A stretch of 9,706 nt of DNA from Spirochaetaceae bacterium (GCA_031288215.1 JAITRV010000184.1:1-9706); one strand, 5' to 3'. Shown: positions 1 to 6,172, counted from the first letter of the stretch. Program-made: numbers and translations. Notes: generated by a model not told the origin, from the sequence alone.

Positions 1-60
1 TGGGCCAACCGGCTTATGCTTTCCCTGGGTGAACCGGACGGCGGCGGGCTCCCGCGGTAG
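1..60 (+). CDS. C-terminal end of an upstream gene (partial)
   Basis: Frame 1 is open from the window edge to TAG at 58-60 and encodes 19 residues ending SLGEPDGGGLPR. The other two plus frames either stop early (frame 3) or read into the promoter of the next gene (frame 2). The residue mix is plausible for a protein tail, and a terminator-like hairpin overlaps the stop, which fits a gene ending here. Nothing in these residues identifies a family. The call is tentative because the piece is very short. Confidence 0.33.
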   Translation, partial: WANRLMLSLGEPDGGGLPR

Positions 61-87
61 TATAGAGCCCCCGCTTCTTCATATTTT
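44..87 (+). terminator. candidate intrinsic terminator of the upstream gene
   Basis: GGGCTC at 46-51 pairs with GAGCCC at 65-70. Two more pairs (44-45 with 73-74) can form across a 2-nt bulge. The loop is 13 nt and contains the stop codon of the upstream frame. A pyrimidine-rich run ending in TTTT (75-87) follows. The T-run is interrupted, and a smaller hairpin (44-55) competes for the same bases, so this is a weak terminator at best. Confidence 0.3.
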
Positions 88-108
88 AACGGATCCCTGT
101 ACGCAAAC

Positions 109-138
109 TTGATCCTTTCCCGATCCGGAATGTATAAT
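109..138 (+). promoter_or_regulatory. sigma-70-type promoter of the DUF362 gene
   Basis: TTGATC at 109-114 (four of six matches to TTGACA) and a perfect TATAAT at 133-138 are separated by 18 nt. Transcription should begin near 144-146, only 2-4 nt before the ATG at 148. The promoter excludes the upstream in-frame start codons at 109 and 130, which lie inside or before the -10 box. Confidence 0.6.
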
Positions 139-147
139 GCTCATATC

Positions 148-1236
148 ATGGAGAGAAATGAAATTTTTGTGATCTACGGCGACAAGCCGGCGGATATGGC
201 GATCAGGCTGGCGGAAGCGGCGGATCTTGAGGCCCTCATAGGGGATAAAAAAAAGCGCATAGGCCTCAAGCCGAATCTGGTCGTCTCCAGGCCCGCCGAG
301 GGAGGGGCCACCACCCATCCGGAAATAGCCGCCGGCCTCATTGCCTATCTGAAGAAACGGGGGTTTAACGCCATCGTTATCCTCGAAGGATCCTGGGTGG
401 GCGATTCTACCGCCAACGCTTTCTCGGTCTGCGGCTGGCGGAAGCTGGCGGAAGAGGCGGGGGTGGAACTCATCGACACTCAGACCGACAAGGCCAGGGC
501 CTATGACTGCAATGGCATGAAGATTGAGATCTGCGACAGCGCCATGGCGGTGGATTTTATGATCAACCTGCCGGTGATGAAAGGCCATTGCCAAACCCTC
601 CTTACCTGTGCCCTGAAAAACAACAAGGGCATCATGCCCGACAGGGAAAAGCGGCGTTTCCACAGCCTGGGGCTTCACAAGCCCATCGCCCATCTCAACA
701 CCGTCGCCCGGAACGATTTTATCCTGGTAGACGGGATCTGCGGGGATCTTGATTTTGAGGAAGGAGGCAACCCCGTTTTTTCAGGCCGCATGTTTGCCGC
801 CAGGGACCCGGTGCTCTGCGACGCCTGGGCCGCGGCCCAGATGGGCTACGGAACCGGCGAAATCCCCTATATCGGGCTTGCCGAAAAACTCGGCATCGGA
901 GCCGCCGACCCGCTGAAAGCCACGGTACGCGAATTAAACCGCGCCGAGTCTTCCGTGCCGGCGCCGAAACCTTCCGGCAAGGTCAGGCAGCTTGCCTCCC
1001 TCATCCGGGAAGATCGGGCCTGCAGCGCCTGTTACGCCGGCCTGGTCTTCGCCCTTTCCCGTATGAGCCGCGGCGAACTGGGCCGCCTCAAGGAGCCTCT
1101 GGCCATAGGCCAGGGCTACCGGGGGAAGAAGGGCGGCATCGGCATAGGGCGCTGCACTTCGGCCTTCGCCGCCTCCTGTCCCGGCTGCCCGCCTTCGGGA
1201 GCGGAGGCGCTGGATTTTTTGCGGAACCGCTTATAG
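148..1236 (+). CDS. DUF362 family protein with C-terminal cysteine motifs
   Basis: The 362-residue product matches the DUF362 style: an early KPNLV segment (41-45), a central NLPVMKGHCQTLLT stretch (140-153) followed by ALKNNKGIMP (155-164), a D-G-I-C-G-D motif (195-200), and the FAARDPVLCDAWAA block (216-229). The last 75 residues carry a CSAC pair (292, 295), then IGIGRC (C336) and CPGCPP (C344, C347), a pattern that could ligate a metal or iron-sulfur cluster. Several DUF362 relatives are linked to Fe-S proteins, but the biochemical role of this branch is unknown. No signal peptide is visible, so it is probably cytoplasmic. The ATG at 148 was chosen because the promoter -10 lies at 133-138. 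No Shine-Dalgarno sequence precedes it, in keeping with a near-leaderless mRNA. The stop lies 3 nt from the stop of the convergent gene. Confidence 0.8.
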   Translation: MERNEIFVIYGDKPADMAIRLAEAADLEALIGDKKKRIGLKPNLVVSRPAEGGATTHPEIAAGLIAYLKKRGFNAIVILEGSWVGDSTANAFSVCGWRKLAEEAGVELIDTQTDKARAYDCNGMKIEICDSAMAVDFMINLPVMKGHCQTLLTCALKNNKGIMPDREKRRFHSLGLHKPIAHLNTVARNDFILVDGICGDLDFEEGGNPVFSGRMFAARDPVLCDAWAAAQMGYGTGEIPYIGLAEKLGIGAADPLKATVRELNRAESSVPAPKPSGKVRQLASLIREDRACSACYAGLVFALSRMSRGELGRLKEPLAIGQGYRGKKGGIGIGRCTSAFAASCPGCPPSGAEALDFLRNRL

Positions 1237-1239
1237 CCT

Positions 1240-2082
1240 CTAAAGGGGGAGGCCGAGGGCAAGGCCTAATGCAAAGGAGCGGTTTGCGTCAAGGCTGTCG
1301 GAGAGCAGGGCGTCAAAGGTAACCTTACCCTTTGAGAGGGCCGGAAGGGCGGAAAAGTCGAGCCGGACCCCCAGGTTGAGGATACCCCTGCCGGGGGAAA
1401 AATGGGGGGGGCAGCTCACGGAGTAGGAAAAATTGGAAAATTCGACGATGCCGTGGACGATGCGCTGTAAGTAGTAGGGAAACAGGATGCAATCGAAGCC
1501 GATACCGAAATCAATCGTACTGTCGATGGGGTCATAGAAGGTCTTTCCCATGACTATGGACGTGTCCGTTTCCATGCCCAGGATATTACTGGTATAGGTG
1601 ATGGCCGCGTATATCTGGCCGGCATGGTAAAAGCCGTCGACGTTCCGGCGGTACCACTGGGGTTCGCTCCTATTCCTGTCGTTATTCAGATTGAGCATCT
1701 GAAAATTCCCCCCCACCGCCAAGACAAAAGCGGAGAAAACGGGAAGCTGTACCTTGGTTCCCAGGGTGAGATCGTTGTTGTTTCCGTTAAACCCGCCGTA
1801 CTGGTAATCATCCTGAAGGTCCAGGGCGGCGCTCACCTCCACCCAACGGAGGACGGTAACATTGGCATTGAGCACGTGGTTCGGCCGCCGGGTGATACCG
1901 ATATGGTAGCCCACATCCACGCCGAAGGGGGAGGCTCCCCCCCAGCCCACATATGCGGAGGGGATAAGGTAAAGCCCGGTGGCTCCGTTAAAACTCATCC
2001 CTTTGAAATTCTGCGCCCTCAGGGTGGGAACCGCCATAAGCGCCGTAATACAAACCAGTACAATTCTTCGGGAAACGTTCAT
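1240..2082 (-). CDS. secreted outer-membrane beta-barrel protein (YjbH-like motif)
   Basis: The 280-residue product begins with a signal peptide: basic MNVSRR, a hydrophobic core to about residue 20, and likely cleavage after LRA (23). The mature part alternates polar and aromatic or hydrophobic residues in strand-like stretches with N/D-rich turns (for example FNGNNNDLTLG and NLNNDRNRSE), as expected for an outer-membrane barrel. Near the N-terminus the motif NGATGLYLIPSA (32-43) resembles the TGL-x-PSA motif of YjbH-type polysaccharide-associated barrel proteins; this link is inferred from the motif alone. The protein ends LALGLPL without the usual terminal aromatic residue. The start is set by AGGGAGG at 2094-2100, 11 nt before the ATG. 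It lies 48 nt downstream of the SIR2 gene on the same strand and may be cotranscribed, although a hairpin sits between them. It could instead be a treponemal barrel family without a name. Confidence 0.72.
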   Translation of the reverse strand: MNVSRRIVLVCITALMAVPTLRAQNFKGMSFNGATGLYLIPSAYVGWGGASPFGVDVGYHIGITRRPNHVLNANVTVLRWVEVSAALDLQDDYQYGGFNGNNNDLTLGTKVQLPVFSAFVLAVGGNFQMLNLNNDRNRSEPQWYRRNVDGFYHAGQIYAAITYTSNILGMETDTSIVMGKTFYDPIDSTIDFGIGFDCILFPYYLQRIVHGIVEFSNFSYSVSCPPHFSPGRGILNLGVRLDFSALPALSKGKVTFDALLSDSLDANRSFALGLALGLPL

Positions 2083-2110
2083 CGTTACGTTAACCTCCCT
2101 ATTTTTTACC

Positions 2111-2127
2111 GAGCCGCAACGCGGCTT
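2111..2127 (-). other. short hairpin between SIR2 and barrel protein genes
   Basis: AGCCGC (2112-2117) and GCGGCT (2121-2126) form a 6-bp stem with a 3-nt loop, extendable by one G-T pair. On the transcribed strand it is followed by an A-run rather than a T-run, so it is not a standard intrinsic terminator. It may stabilise or delimit the upstream message. Confidence 0.45.
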
Positions 2128-2130
2128 ACC

Positions 2131-2937
2131 TCATGCGCGAGTGAGGAGCGATGAGAGCCCCTCGAAAACCTCCCCCAGATCGCTCAGGCGCAGGACAGCC
2201 CGAGCGTCCAGAGGGGTGGGCTGGTTGTTGACGATGGCGATTTTCCCCCTGACCCGGAGGGTCAGGTCCGGGAGGGACGCGGCGGGGTATACCGTGAGGC
2301 TCGTACCCAGCACCAGCATCAGATCCGCGCCGTAGGCTTCGGACTGGGCGTTGTTGAGGGCTCCCGTGGGGAGGCTCTCCCCGAAGAAGGTAATCGCCGG
2401 CTTTAATACCCCGCCGCAGAGGGTACAGCGGGGCATTTCCCCGGCCTTGACCAGGGGGGCGACTTCCTGGAAGCGCATGAGGCTCCCCGGGGGAAAAGGC
2501 TCCGCCGGAGGGGCAATGGCGAGGCCCTCCACGGCGTATGAATCGGAACAGCGGGGACAGTAGTGGATCGACGGGGAACCGTGGATCTCGATGACCCGGC
2601 GGCTTCCCCCTTTCTGGTGGAGGAGATCGATATTCTGGGTTATCACCGCCTTGAGAAACCCCCGGGCCTCCAGGGTTCCCAGGGTGGTATGGACCACCGA
2701 GGCTTCCTTTTCATCGATATTGTATATGAAAGAAGCCGCCGCGGTGTAATAGAACGAGGGGTCCCGCCGGAAATAATCGATATCGAAAAGTTTTTCCGTC
2801 CCCACCTCGTTGTAGAGGCCGTTCTTCCCCCGGAAGTCCCGAATCCCCGAAAGGGTACTGACCCCCGCACCGGTCAGGGCAACACAATGACGGGCGTGGG
2901 TAATCAAATCGAATAGTTCCGCTATCGCATGGTCCAT
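2131..2937 (-). CDS. SIR2 family NAD-dependent protein deacylase (sirtuin)
   Basis: This 268-residue protein has the full sirtuin motif set: GAGVSTLSGIRDFRG (23-37) for NAD binding, TQNIDLLHQKGG (100-111), catalytic His119 in EIHGS, two zinc-type cysteine pairs (C127/C130 and C171/C174), KPAITFFGESLP (179-190), GTSLTVYPAASLP (211-223) and IVNNQPT (235-241). It should remove acyl groups from lysine using NAD and release nicotinamide and O-acyl-ADP-ribose. The spacing between the cysteine pairs (40 residues) is longer than in many bacterial sirtuins and includes a proline-rich insert. The ATG at 2937 was preferred over an in-frame start at 3018 because it has GGGGAG just upstream and follows the ankyrin gene stop by a single base (TGA-T-ATG), which implies translational coupling. 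The zinc site argues for a deacylase rather than a defence-type SIR2 NADase. The substrate is unknown. Confidence 0.92.
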   Translation of the reverse strand: MDHAIAELFDLITHARHCVALTGAGVSTLSGIRDFRGKNGLYNEVGTEKLFDIDYFRRDPSFYYTAAASFIYNIDEKEASVVHTTLGTLEARGFLKAVITQNIDLLHQKGGSRRVIEIHGSPSIHYCPRCSDSYAVEGLAIAPPAEPFPPGSLMRFQEVAPLVKAGEMPRCTLCGGVLKPAITFFGESLPTGALNNAQSEAYGADLMLVLGTSLTVYPAASLPDLTLRVRGKIAIVNNQPTPLDARAVLRLSDLGEVFEGLSSLLTRA

Positions 2938-2938
2938 A

Positions 2939-3856
2939 TCAAACTCCCCGGCCCTGGTTCGGGTCCGCATAGGTATTAAAAAGCTCCACCATGGAAGGCT
3001 TATTGAAGAGCATCGCATATTTCCGGGCGCTTGCCCCCAGGGTGTCGGGCTCGTCGGCCTTTGCCCCGGCCTTGAGCAGCAGTTCCACCGCGGCCTCGTC
3101 GTTGAGGCCCACGGAGATAATCAGGGCCGATTGCCCGGCTTTGCTTTTCAAGTTCACATCCGCCCCGGCGGCCAGGAGCAGTTTCATAATTTCAATATGC
3201 CTGCCCGCGGCGCCGTCAATCAGGGCGGTACTCTCCCGGTCTTCCGCCTGGAGGTTTACCGCGGCCCCGGCTTTCAGCAGCAGTTCCACGATATCCCGGT
3301 CCCCGGCCCGGGCGGCCAGGCAGATCAGGGGGACTCCGGCCTGGTCCCGGCTGTCCGGGGAAAAGCCCGCCTGTATAAACCGGGCCGCCGCCCAGGTGTT
3401 CCGTTGCGTGATACAGTCCGCCAGGGCCTCGCCGCTGAAGGGGACACCCTGTTCCAGTAAGGCGGTCTTGGCTTGGCGGGCGGCCTCTTTTTGGGGCCAC
3501 TCACCGGTCTCCCGGTCCAGGTAGGCGTCCAGGCCGGCGGGGTCTTTTATCAGGACGAAACGCTTTACCACCGATGGAAGGGGCCGCCCCGCATCCGGCG
3601 GGAAGCAGAGCAGGGAACGGCCTGAGCCCAGGGCAAAGCCCGCGGTAAAGGCAAACCAGGGGGAGACCGCCGCCTTTTCGGGGAGAACCGCCATAAGATG
3701 GGACGCGCCGGCTAAGGCCTCCCCCAGGACGCCGGTGCGGTCAAAATCCGCGGTCCGGCGGGAAACCTTGAGCGGGTACTTCCTGCTTTTTATATGCCGA
3801 AGCAGTTGGTCCGCAACGGCCTCGTCCCCTTCATCATGCAGCAAAATGAGTTTCAT
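2939..3856 (-). CDS. TIR-like domain protein with C-terminal ankyrin repeats
   Basis: The 305-residue product has two parts. Residues 1 to about 118 look like a TIR-type flavodoxin fold: strand MKLILLHDEGDE, a helix, a second strand LKVSRRTAD, then EALAGASHLMAVLPEKAAVSPWFAFTAGFALGSGRSLLCF (46-85), which parallels the S-x-W region of TIR domains. The usual catalytic glutamate four residues after that Trp is Thr71 here, so NADase activity is doubtful. Residues about 140-297 form four to five ankyrin repeats, the clearest at 172-204, 207-237 and 239-270 with IVELLLKAGAAVN-type helices. No signal peptide is present, so it is probably a cytoplasmic adaptor. The GGGTGA on the coding strand (3867-3862) suits the ATG at 3856 with 5-nt spacing; a GTG at 3865 and an ATG at 3859 are also in frame. 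It is coupled to the sirtuin gene downstream, which suggests a shared function. The ankyrin call is firm; the TIR-like call is an inference from pattern. Confidence 0.82.
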   Translation of the reverse strand: MKLILLHDEGDEAVADQLLRHIKSRKYPLKVSRRTADFDRTGVLGEALAGASHLMAVLPEKAAVSPWFAFTAGFALGSGRSLLCFPPDAGRPLPSVVKRFVLIKDPAGLDAYLDRETGEWPQKEAARQAKTALLEQGVPFSGEALADCITQRNTWAAARFIQAGFSPDSRDQAGVPLICLAARAGDRDIVELLLKAGAAVNLQAEDRESTALIDGAAGRHIEIMKLLLAAGADVNLKSKAGQSALIISVGLNDEAAVELLLKAGAKADEPDTLGASARKYAMLFNKPSMVELFNTYADPNQGRGV

Positions 3857-3910
3857 CATCTTCACCCGTTTTAATTAATATTCGTTACAACAAGCTCCTT
3901 TTCATTTTCG

Positions 3911-3946
3911 GCCCCCCGGAGCCTTTCCTTGACGGCCCGGAGGGGC
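3911..3946. other. strong GC-rich hairpin
   Basis: GCCCCCCGG-A-GCC (3911-3923) pairs with GGC-CCGG-A-GGGGC (3934-3946), giving 12 pairs with one bulged A on each arm and a 10-nt loop. On the plus strand it is followed by TTTCTTTG; on the minus strand, which is the transcribed direction here, by an A-rich run. It therefore does not look like a terminator for the kinase gene and may be a structured RNA element or a remnant repeat. Confidence 0.5.
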
Positions 3947-3990
3947 TTTCTTTGCGGGTAGCGCGGTTCCGCCCCCCTTCAGCTTAGATA

Positions 3991-4006
3991 CCGGCGGAGC
4001 CGCCGG
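3991..4006. repeat. perfect short palindrome
   Basis: CCGGCGGAGCCGCCGG reads as a 6-bp stem with a GAGC loop. No T-run follows on either strand. Confidence 0.45.
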
Positions 4007-4020
4007 CCCTGCTGCCTCCG

Positions 4021-4052
4021 CCCCGGCTGCTTCAAAGGAAGCCCCCCCGGGG
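4021..4052 (-). other. two-part hairpin just after the kinase stop codon
   Basis: Outer arms CCCCGG (4021-4026) and CCGGGG (4047-4052) enclose an inner stem GCTTC (4029-4033) and GAAGC (4038-4042) with a 4-nt loop. It begins 2 nt after the kinase stop on the transcribed strand. It lacks a T-run, so it may protect the 3' end of the message or slow transcription rather than act as a classical intrinsic terminator. Confidence 0.45.
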
Positions 4053-4053
4053 C

Positions 4054-5076
4054 CTAGCGCTGGACCCGGCCTGAGGCGTCGCCGCCGGCAAGTTTTTGTA
4101 CTTCCTCCACCGAGACCTGGTTGAAGTCCCCTTCGATGCTGTGTTTCAGGCAGCTTGCGGCCACGGCGAATTCGATGGTTTCCTGGGGGCCCAGGGATTT
4201 GAGGGAGCCGTAGATAAGCCCCGCGCCGAAACTGTCTCCGCCCCCCACCCGGTCAACGATTCGGACGGGATATTTCTTTGAGAAATAAAAGGAAGCGCCC
4301 TCGTAGAGCATGGCGGCCCAGTTATTATCGCTGGCGGAAAGGGACTCCCGCAGGGTGATGGCGACTTTTTTAAAGCCGAAACGGTCCGCAAGGGCCTTGG
4401 CTACCCCCTGGTATCCCTCGCGGCTGATGGTTCCCCCGGTAATGTCCGAATTCGCCGCATGGATGCCGAAGACATCCGCGGCGTCCTCCTCGTTGGCGAT
4501 ACAGACATCCACATACTCCATGAGGCCGCCCATGACCTCGCCGGCCTTTTCCCGGGACCAGAGGTTTTTGCGGTAGTTGAGGTCGCAGGAGACGGTGATG
4601 CCCCGGGCCTTGGCTTCCTTGCAGGCTTCCCGGGTTATGGCCGCCACCGTATCCCCCAGGGCGGGGGTGATGCCGGTCACGTGGAACCAGGAAGCGCCCT
4701 CCAGAAGGGCCTTCCAGTTAAAGTCCGCCGCCGAGGCTTCGGCAATGGCGGAATGGGCGCGGTCATAGATAACCTTGGAGGGCCGCTGGGAGGCCCCCTT
4801 CTCCAGGAAGTAGATTCCCACCCGTTTCCCCCCCCGGACTATCCCGGAAGTATCCACGCCGAATTCCCGGAGCTTGTTCACCGCGGCCTGGCCGATTTCG
4901 TGCGCGGGCAGCTTGGTAACAAAGGCGGCGTCAAGGCCGAAGTTGGCCAGGGAAACCGCCACATTGGCCTCCCCGCCGCCGAAGGTTGCCCCCAGGGTAG
5001 GGACCTGGACAAAGCGGTAGTAGCCCTCCGGGGCCAGCCGCAGCATGATTTCACCAAACGTAACAATCCGTTCCAT
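4054..5076 (-). CDS. kdgK: 2-keto-3-deoxygluconate kinase (PfkB family)
   Basis: This 340-residue PfkB sugar kinase should phosphorylate 2-keto-3-deoxygluconate to KDPG with ATP. It shows the N-terminal TFGEIMLRLAPEG (6-18), the GGGEANVAVSLANFG substrate-side motif (33-47), the CDLNYRKNLW segment (164-173) typical of KDG kinases, ANEEDA (194-199), and the C-terminal PfkB signature DRVGGGDSFGAG (275-286) with Asp281 as the expected catalytic base. Length is normal for the family. AAGGAGGA at about 5081-5088 lies 5-6 nt before the ATG and overlaps the end of the aldolase gene, 12 nt upstream, so the two form an operon. The aldolase next door, which uses the product of this kinase, makes KDG the most likely substrate. 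Other PfkB sugar kinases such as fructokinase are less likely in this context. Confidence 0.93.
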   Translation of the reverse strand: MERIVTFGEIMLRLAPEGYYRFVQVPTLGATFGGGEANVAVSLANFGLDAAFVTKLPAHEIGQAAVNKLREFGVDTSGIVRGGKRVGIYFLEKGASQRPSKVIYDRAHSAIAEASAADFNWKALLEGASWFHVTGITPALGDTVAAITREACKEAKARGITVSCDLNYRKNLWSREKAGEVMGGLMEYVDVCIANEEDAADVFGIHAANSDITGGTISREGYQGVAKALADRFGFKKVAITLRESLSASDNNWAAMLYEGASFYFSKKYPVRIVDRVGGGDSFGAGLIYGSLKSLGPQETIEFAVAASCLKHSIEGDFNQVSVEEVQKLAGGDASGRVQR

Positions 5077-5088
5077 AATAATCCTCCT

Positions 5089-6054
5089 TTACTTTTTCTG
5101 AACCAGGTGTACCGCAAAACCGGCGATCTCGTCCCGCAGGTAGAGGGCGATCAGCGCGCCCTGGGGGTCGGTTTTGGCGCTATCGGTATTAAAGGTAAAG
5201 CCCTTCCGTTCCAGATAGGGTATCGCCCGCTTGAGGCTGTTGGTTCCGATGGCGATATGCCCGTTCTTGCCCAGATAGGGGGATTTCATGATTTCAATCC
5301 CCGTCCCGGCAAAAATGGAACTGGTCCCGCCCTTGGGGGGAAAGCCGAAGAGGGTTTCAAACAAAGCGGCCGCCTTGACCGCTTCAGCCTCATTGGCGGC
5401 ATTGATCCCCACATGGGCCAGGAAGAAGCCCAGGACCGTGGACACCGCTTCCCTGCAGAGGGCGGTAACGGCGTCAAAATCCCCGGCGGCGATCCGGTCC
5501 GGGGGAACCATCCAGGAGCCGCCGCAGGCGAGGATCCGGTCGTAGGCGATATAGGAGGCGATGTTTCCCGGGTTGATACCCCCGGTGGGCATAAAGCGCA
5601 GGGTGGTATAGGGGGCCGCCACGGCCTTGATATAATCCAGCCCCCCGGTCTGTTCGGCGGGAAAAAACTTCACCACCTCAAGCCCCGCTTCCAGGGCGGC
5701 CTCCATATCCGAAGGACCGGAGCAGCCCGGGGTTACGGGGATGCCCTTTTCAATACAATGAGCGACCACCCGGGGATTAAAGCCGGGGCTTACGATAAAT
5801 TTCGCCCCCGCCGCAATCGCCTTATCGACCTGCTCCACCGTCAACACCGTACCGGCGCCGGTGAGGATCTCCGGCACTTCCCGGCTGATCCGGCTCAGGG
5901 CCTCGGCCCCCGCCTTGGTACGGAAGGTGATCTCCGCGCAGGGAATCCCCCCGGCCAGAAGCGCCCGCGCCAGGGGAACCGCCTTTTCAGGATCGTCAAT
6001 CTTAATCACCGGAACGATTCCGATTTTTCCGAGTTCTTCTAATACGGTACCCAT
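5089..6054 (-). CDS. KDPG/KHG aldolase fused to a VOC (glyoxalase-like) domain
   Basis: Residues 1 to about 205 are a class I KDPG aldolase (KDPG to pyruvate plus glyceraldehyde-3-phosphate): VPVIKI (14-19), EITFRT (41-46) with catalytic Glu41 and Arg45, GAGTVL (66-71), SPGF (89-92), VTPG (107-110), the Schiff-base Lys129 in VVKFFPAE, and PTGGIN (156-161). Aldolases of this type normally end near 210 residues. Here the chain continues to 321 with a domain that resembles the VOC/glyoxalase fold: FFLAHVGIN (210-218), a helix ending LFETLFGFPP (231-240), NGHIAIG (264-270), and a final strand pair with YLRDEIAGFAVHLV (305-318). His214, His266 and Glu309 could be VOC metal ligands. The role of the extension is unknown; it may aid oligomerisation or bind a metal or sugar acid. 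AAGGGAGG at 6061-6068 precedes the ATG with good spacing. First gene of the unit with the downstream KDG kinase. Confidence 0.92.
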   Translation of the reverse strand: MGTVLEELGKIGIVPVIKIDDPEKAVPLARALLAGGIPCAEITFRTKAGAEALSRISREVPEILTGAGTVLTVEQVDKAIAAGAKFIVSPGFNPRVVAHCIEKGIPVTPGCSGPSDMEAALEAGLEVVKFFPAEQTGGLDYIKAVAAPYTTLRFMPTGGINPGNIASYIAYDRILACGGSWMVPPDRIAAGDFDAVTALCREAVSTVLGFFLAHVGINAANEAEAVKAAALFETLFGFPPKGGTSSIFAGTGIEIMKSPYLGKNGHIAIGTNSLKRAIPYLERKGFTFNTDSAKTDPQGALIALYLRDEIAGFAVHLVQKK

Positions 6055-6068
6055 AGGGTCCCTCCCTT

Positions 6069-6098
6069 ATTATAAACGAGTTCTGATTTTTCACTCAA
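6069..6098 (-). promoter_or_regulatory. candidate promoter of the KDPG aldolase/KDG kinase unit
   Basis: On the minus strand TTGAGT (6098-6093) and a perfect TATAAT (6074-6069) are separated by 18 nt. Transcription would start near 6062, inside the Shine-Dalgarno sequence, leaving a leader of only about 8 nt. A second -10-like TATAGT at 6105-6100, with a poorer -35, would give a normal leader of about 38 nt. Either or both may be used. Confidence 0.45.
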
Positions 6099-6101
6099 AA
6101 C

Positions 6102-6107
6102 TATACT
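6102..6107 (+). promoter_or_regulatory. candidate -10 element for the ECF operon leader
   Basis: TATACT (five of six matches) on the plus strand overlaps a TATAGT -10-like box on the minus strand (6105-6100). No good -35 is found at the proper distance. If used, it gives a leader of about 190 nt that includes the hairpin at 6127-6172. An alternative plus-strand -10, a perfect TATAAT at 6214-6219, also lacks a clear -35 and would give a leader of about 80 nt without the hairpin. Confidence 0.25.
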
Positions 6108-6126
6108 ACGGATCGCGGGAAAATAC

Positions 6127-6172
6127 CAGTAGGCGCAGAACGAGCAAAGCGGAGCGGGGCCTGCTGCTTTTT
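6127..6172 (+). promoter_or_regulatory. hairpin plus T-run upstream of the ECF operon (possible attenuator)
   Basis: CAGTAGGC (6127-6134) can pair with GCCTGCTG (6159-6166), giving eight pairs with one G-T pair and a 24-nt loop, followed by five T at 6168-6172. No plus-strand gene ends here, so a terminator-like structure in this place would sit in the leader of the transporter message. No known riboswitch consensus was recognised; the TPP consensus in particular is not met. Confidence 0.33.

Larger units (their letters stand above)
3857..4053. other. hairpin-rich gap between the kdgK-like gene and the ankyrin gene
   Basis: About 200 bp with no convincing gene. It contains three separate inverted repeats (3911-3946, 3991-4006 and 4021-4052) and then a sharp AT-rich stretch (3869-3905) just before the ankyrin gene. 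That stretch could hold a minus-strand promoter (TATTAA-like -10), but no good -35 is visible. An AAGGAG at 3895-3900 is about 35 nt from the chosen start, too far to serve it, and no other start codon with an open frame follows it. Confidence 0.5.

Noticed and set aside
2938..3018. Longer SIR2 start
   Set aside because: The extra 27 residues lie inside the ankyrin gene and do not match sirtuins. The ATG at 2937 has a good ribosome binding site.
2131..3856. Thoeris or another named SIR2/TIR anti-phage system
   Set aside because: Thoeris ThsA is a SIR2-SLOG protein without the deacylase zinc site, and ThsB is a small active TIR. Here the SIR2 has two zinc cysteine pairs, and the TIR-like domain lacks the expected Glu and carries ankyrin repeats.
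3905..4066. Ala/Pro/Lys-rich open frame running past the kinase stop on the minus strand in another phase
   Set aside because: It has no start codon or ribosome binding site, and open frames of this length are common in such GC-rich sequence. A frameshift product cannot be excluded, but no slippery site was seen.
4459..6042. Long plus-strand open frame of 527 codons opposite the kinase and aldolase
   Set aside because: It is antisense to two genes with complete catalytic motifs. Its product is rich in Gly, Pro, His and Arg, typical of a shadow frame in GC-rich DNA.
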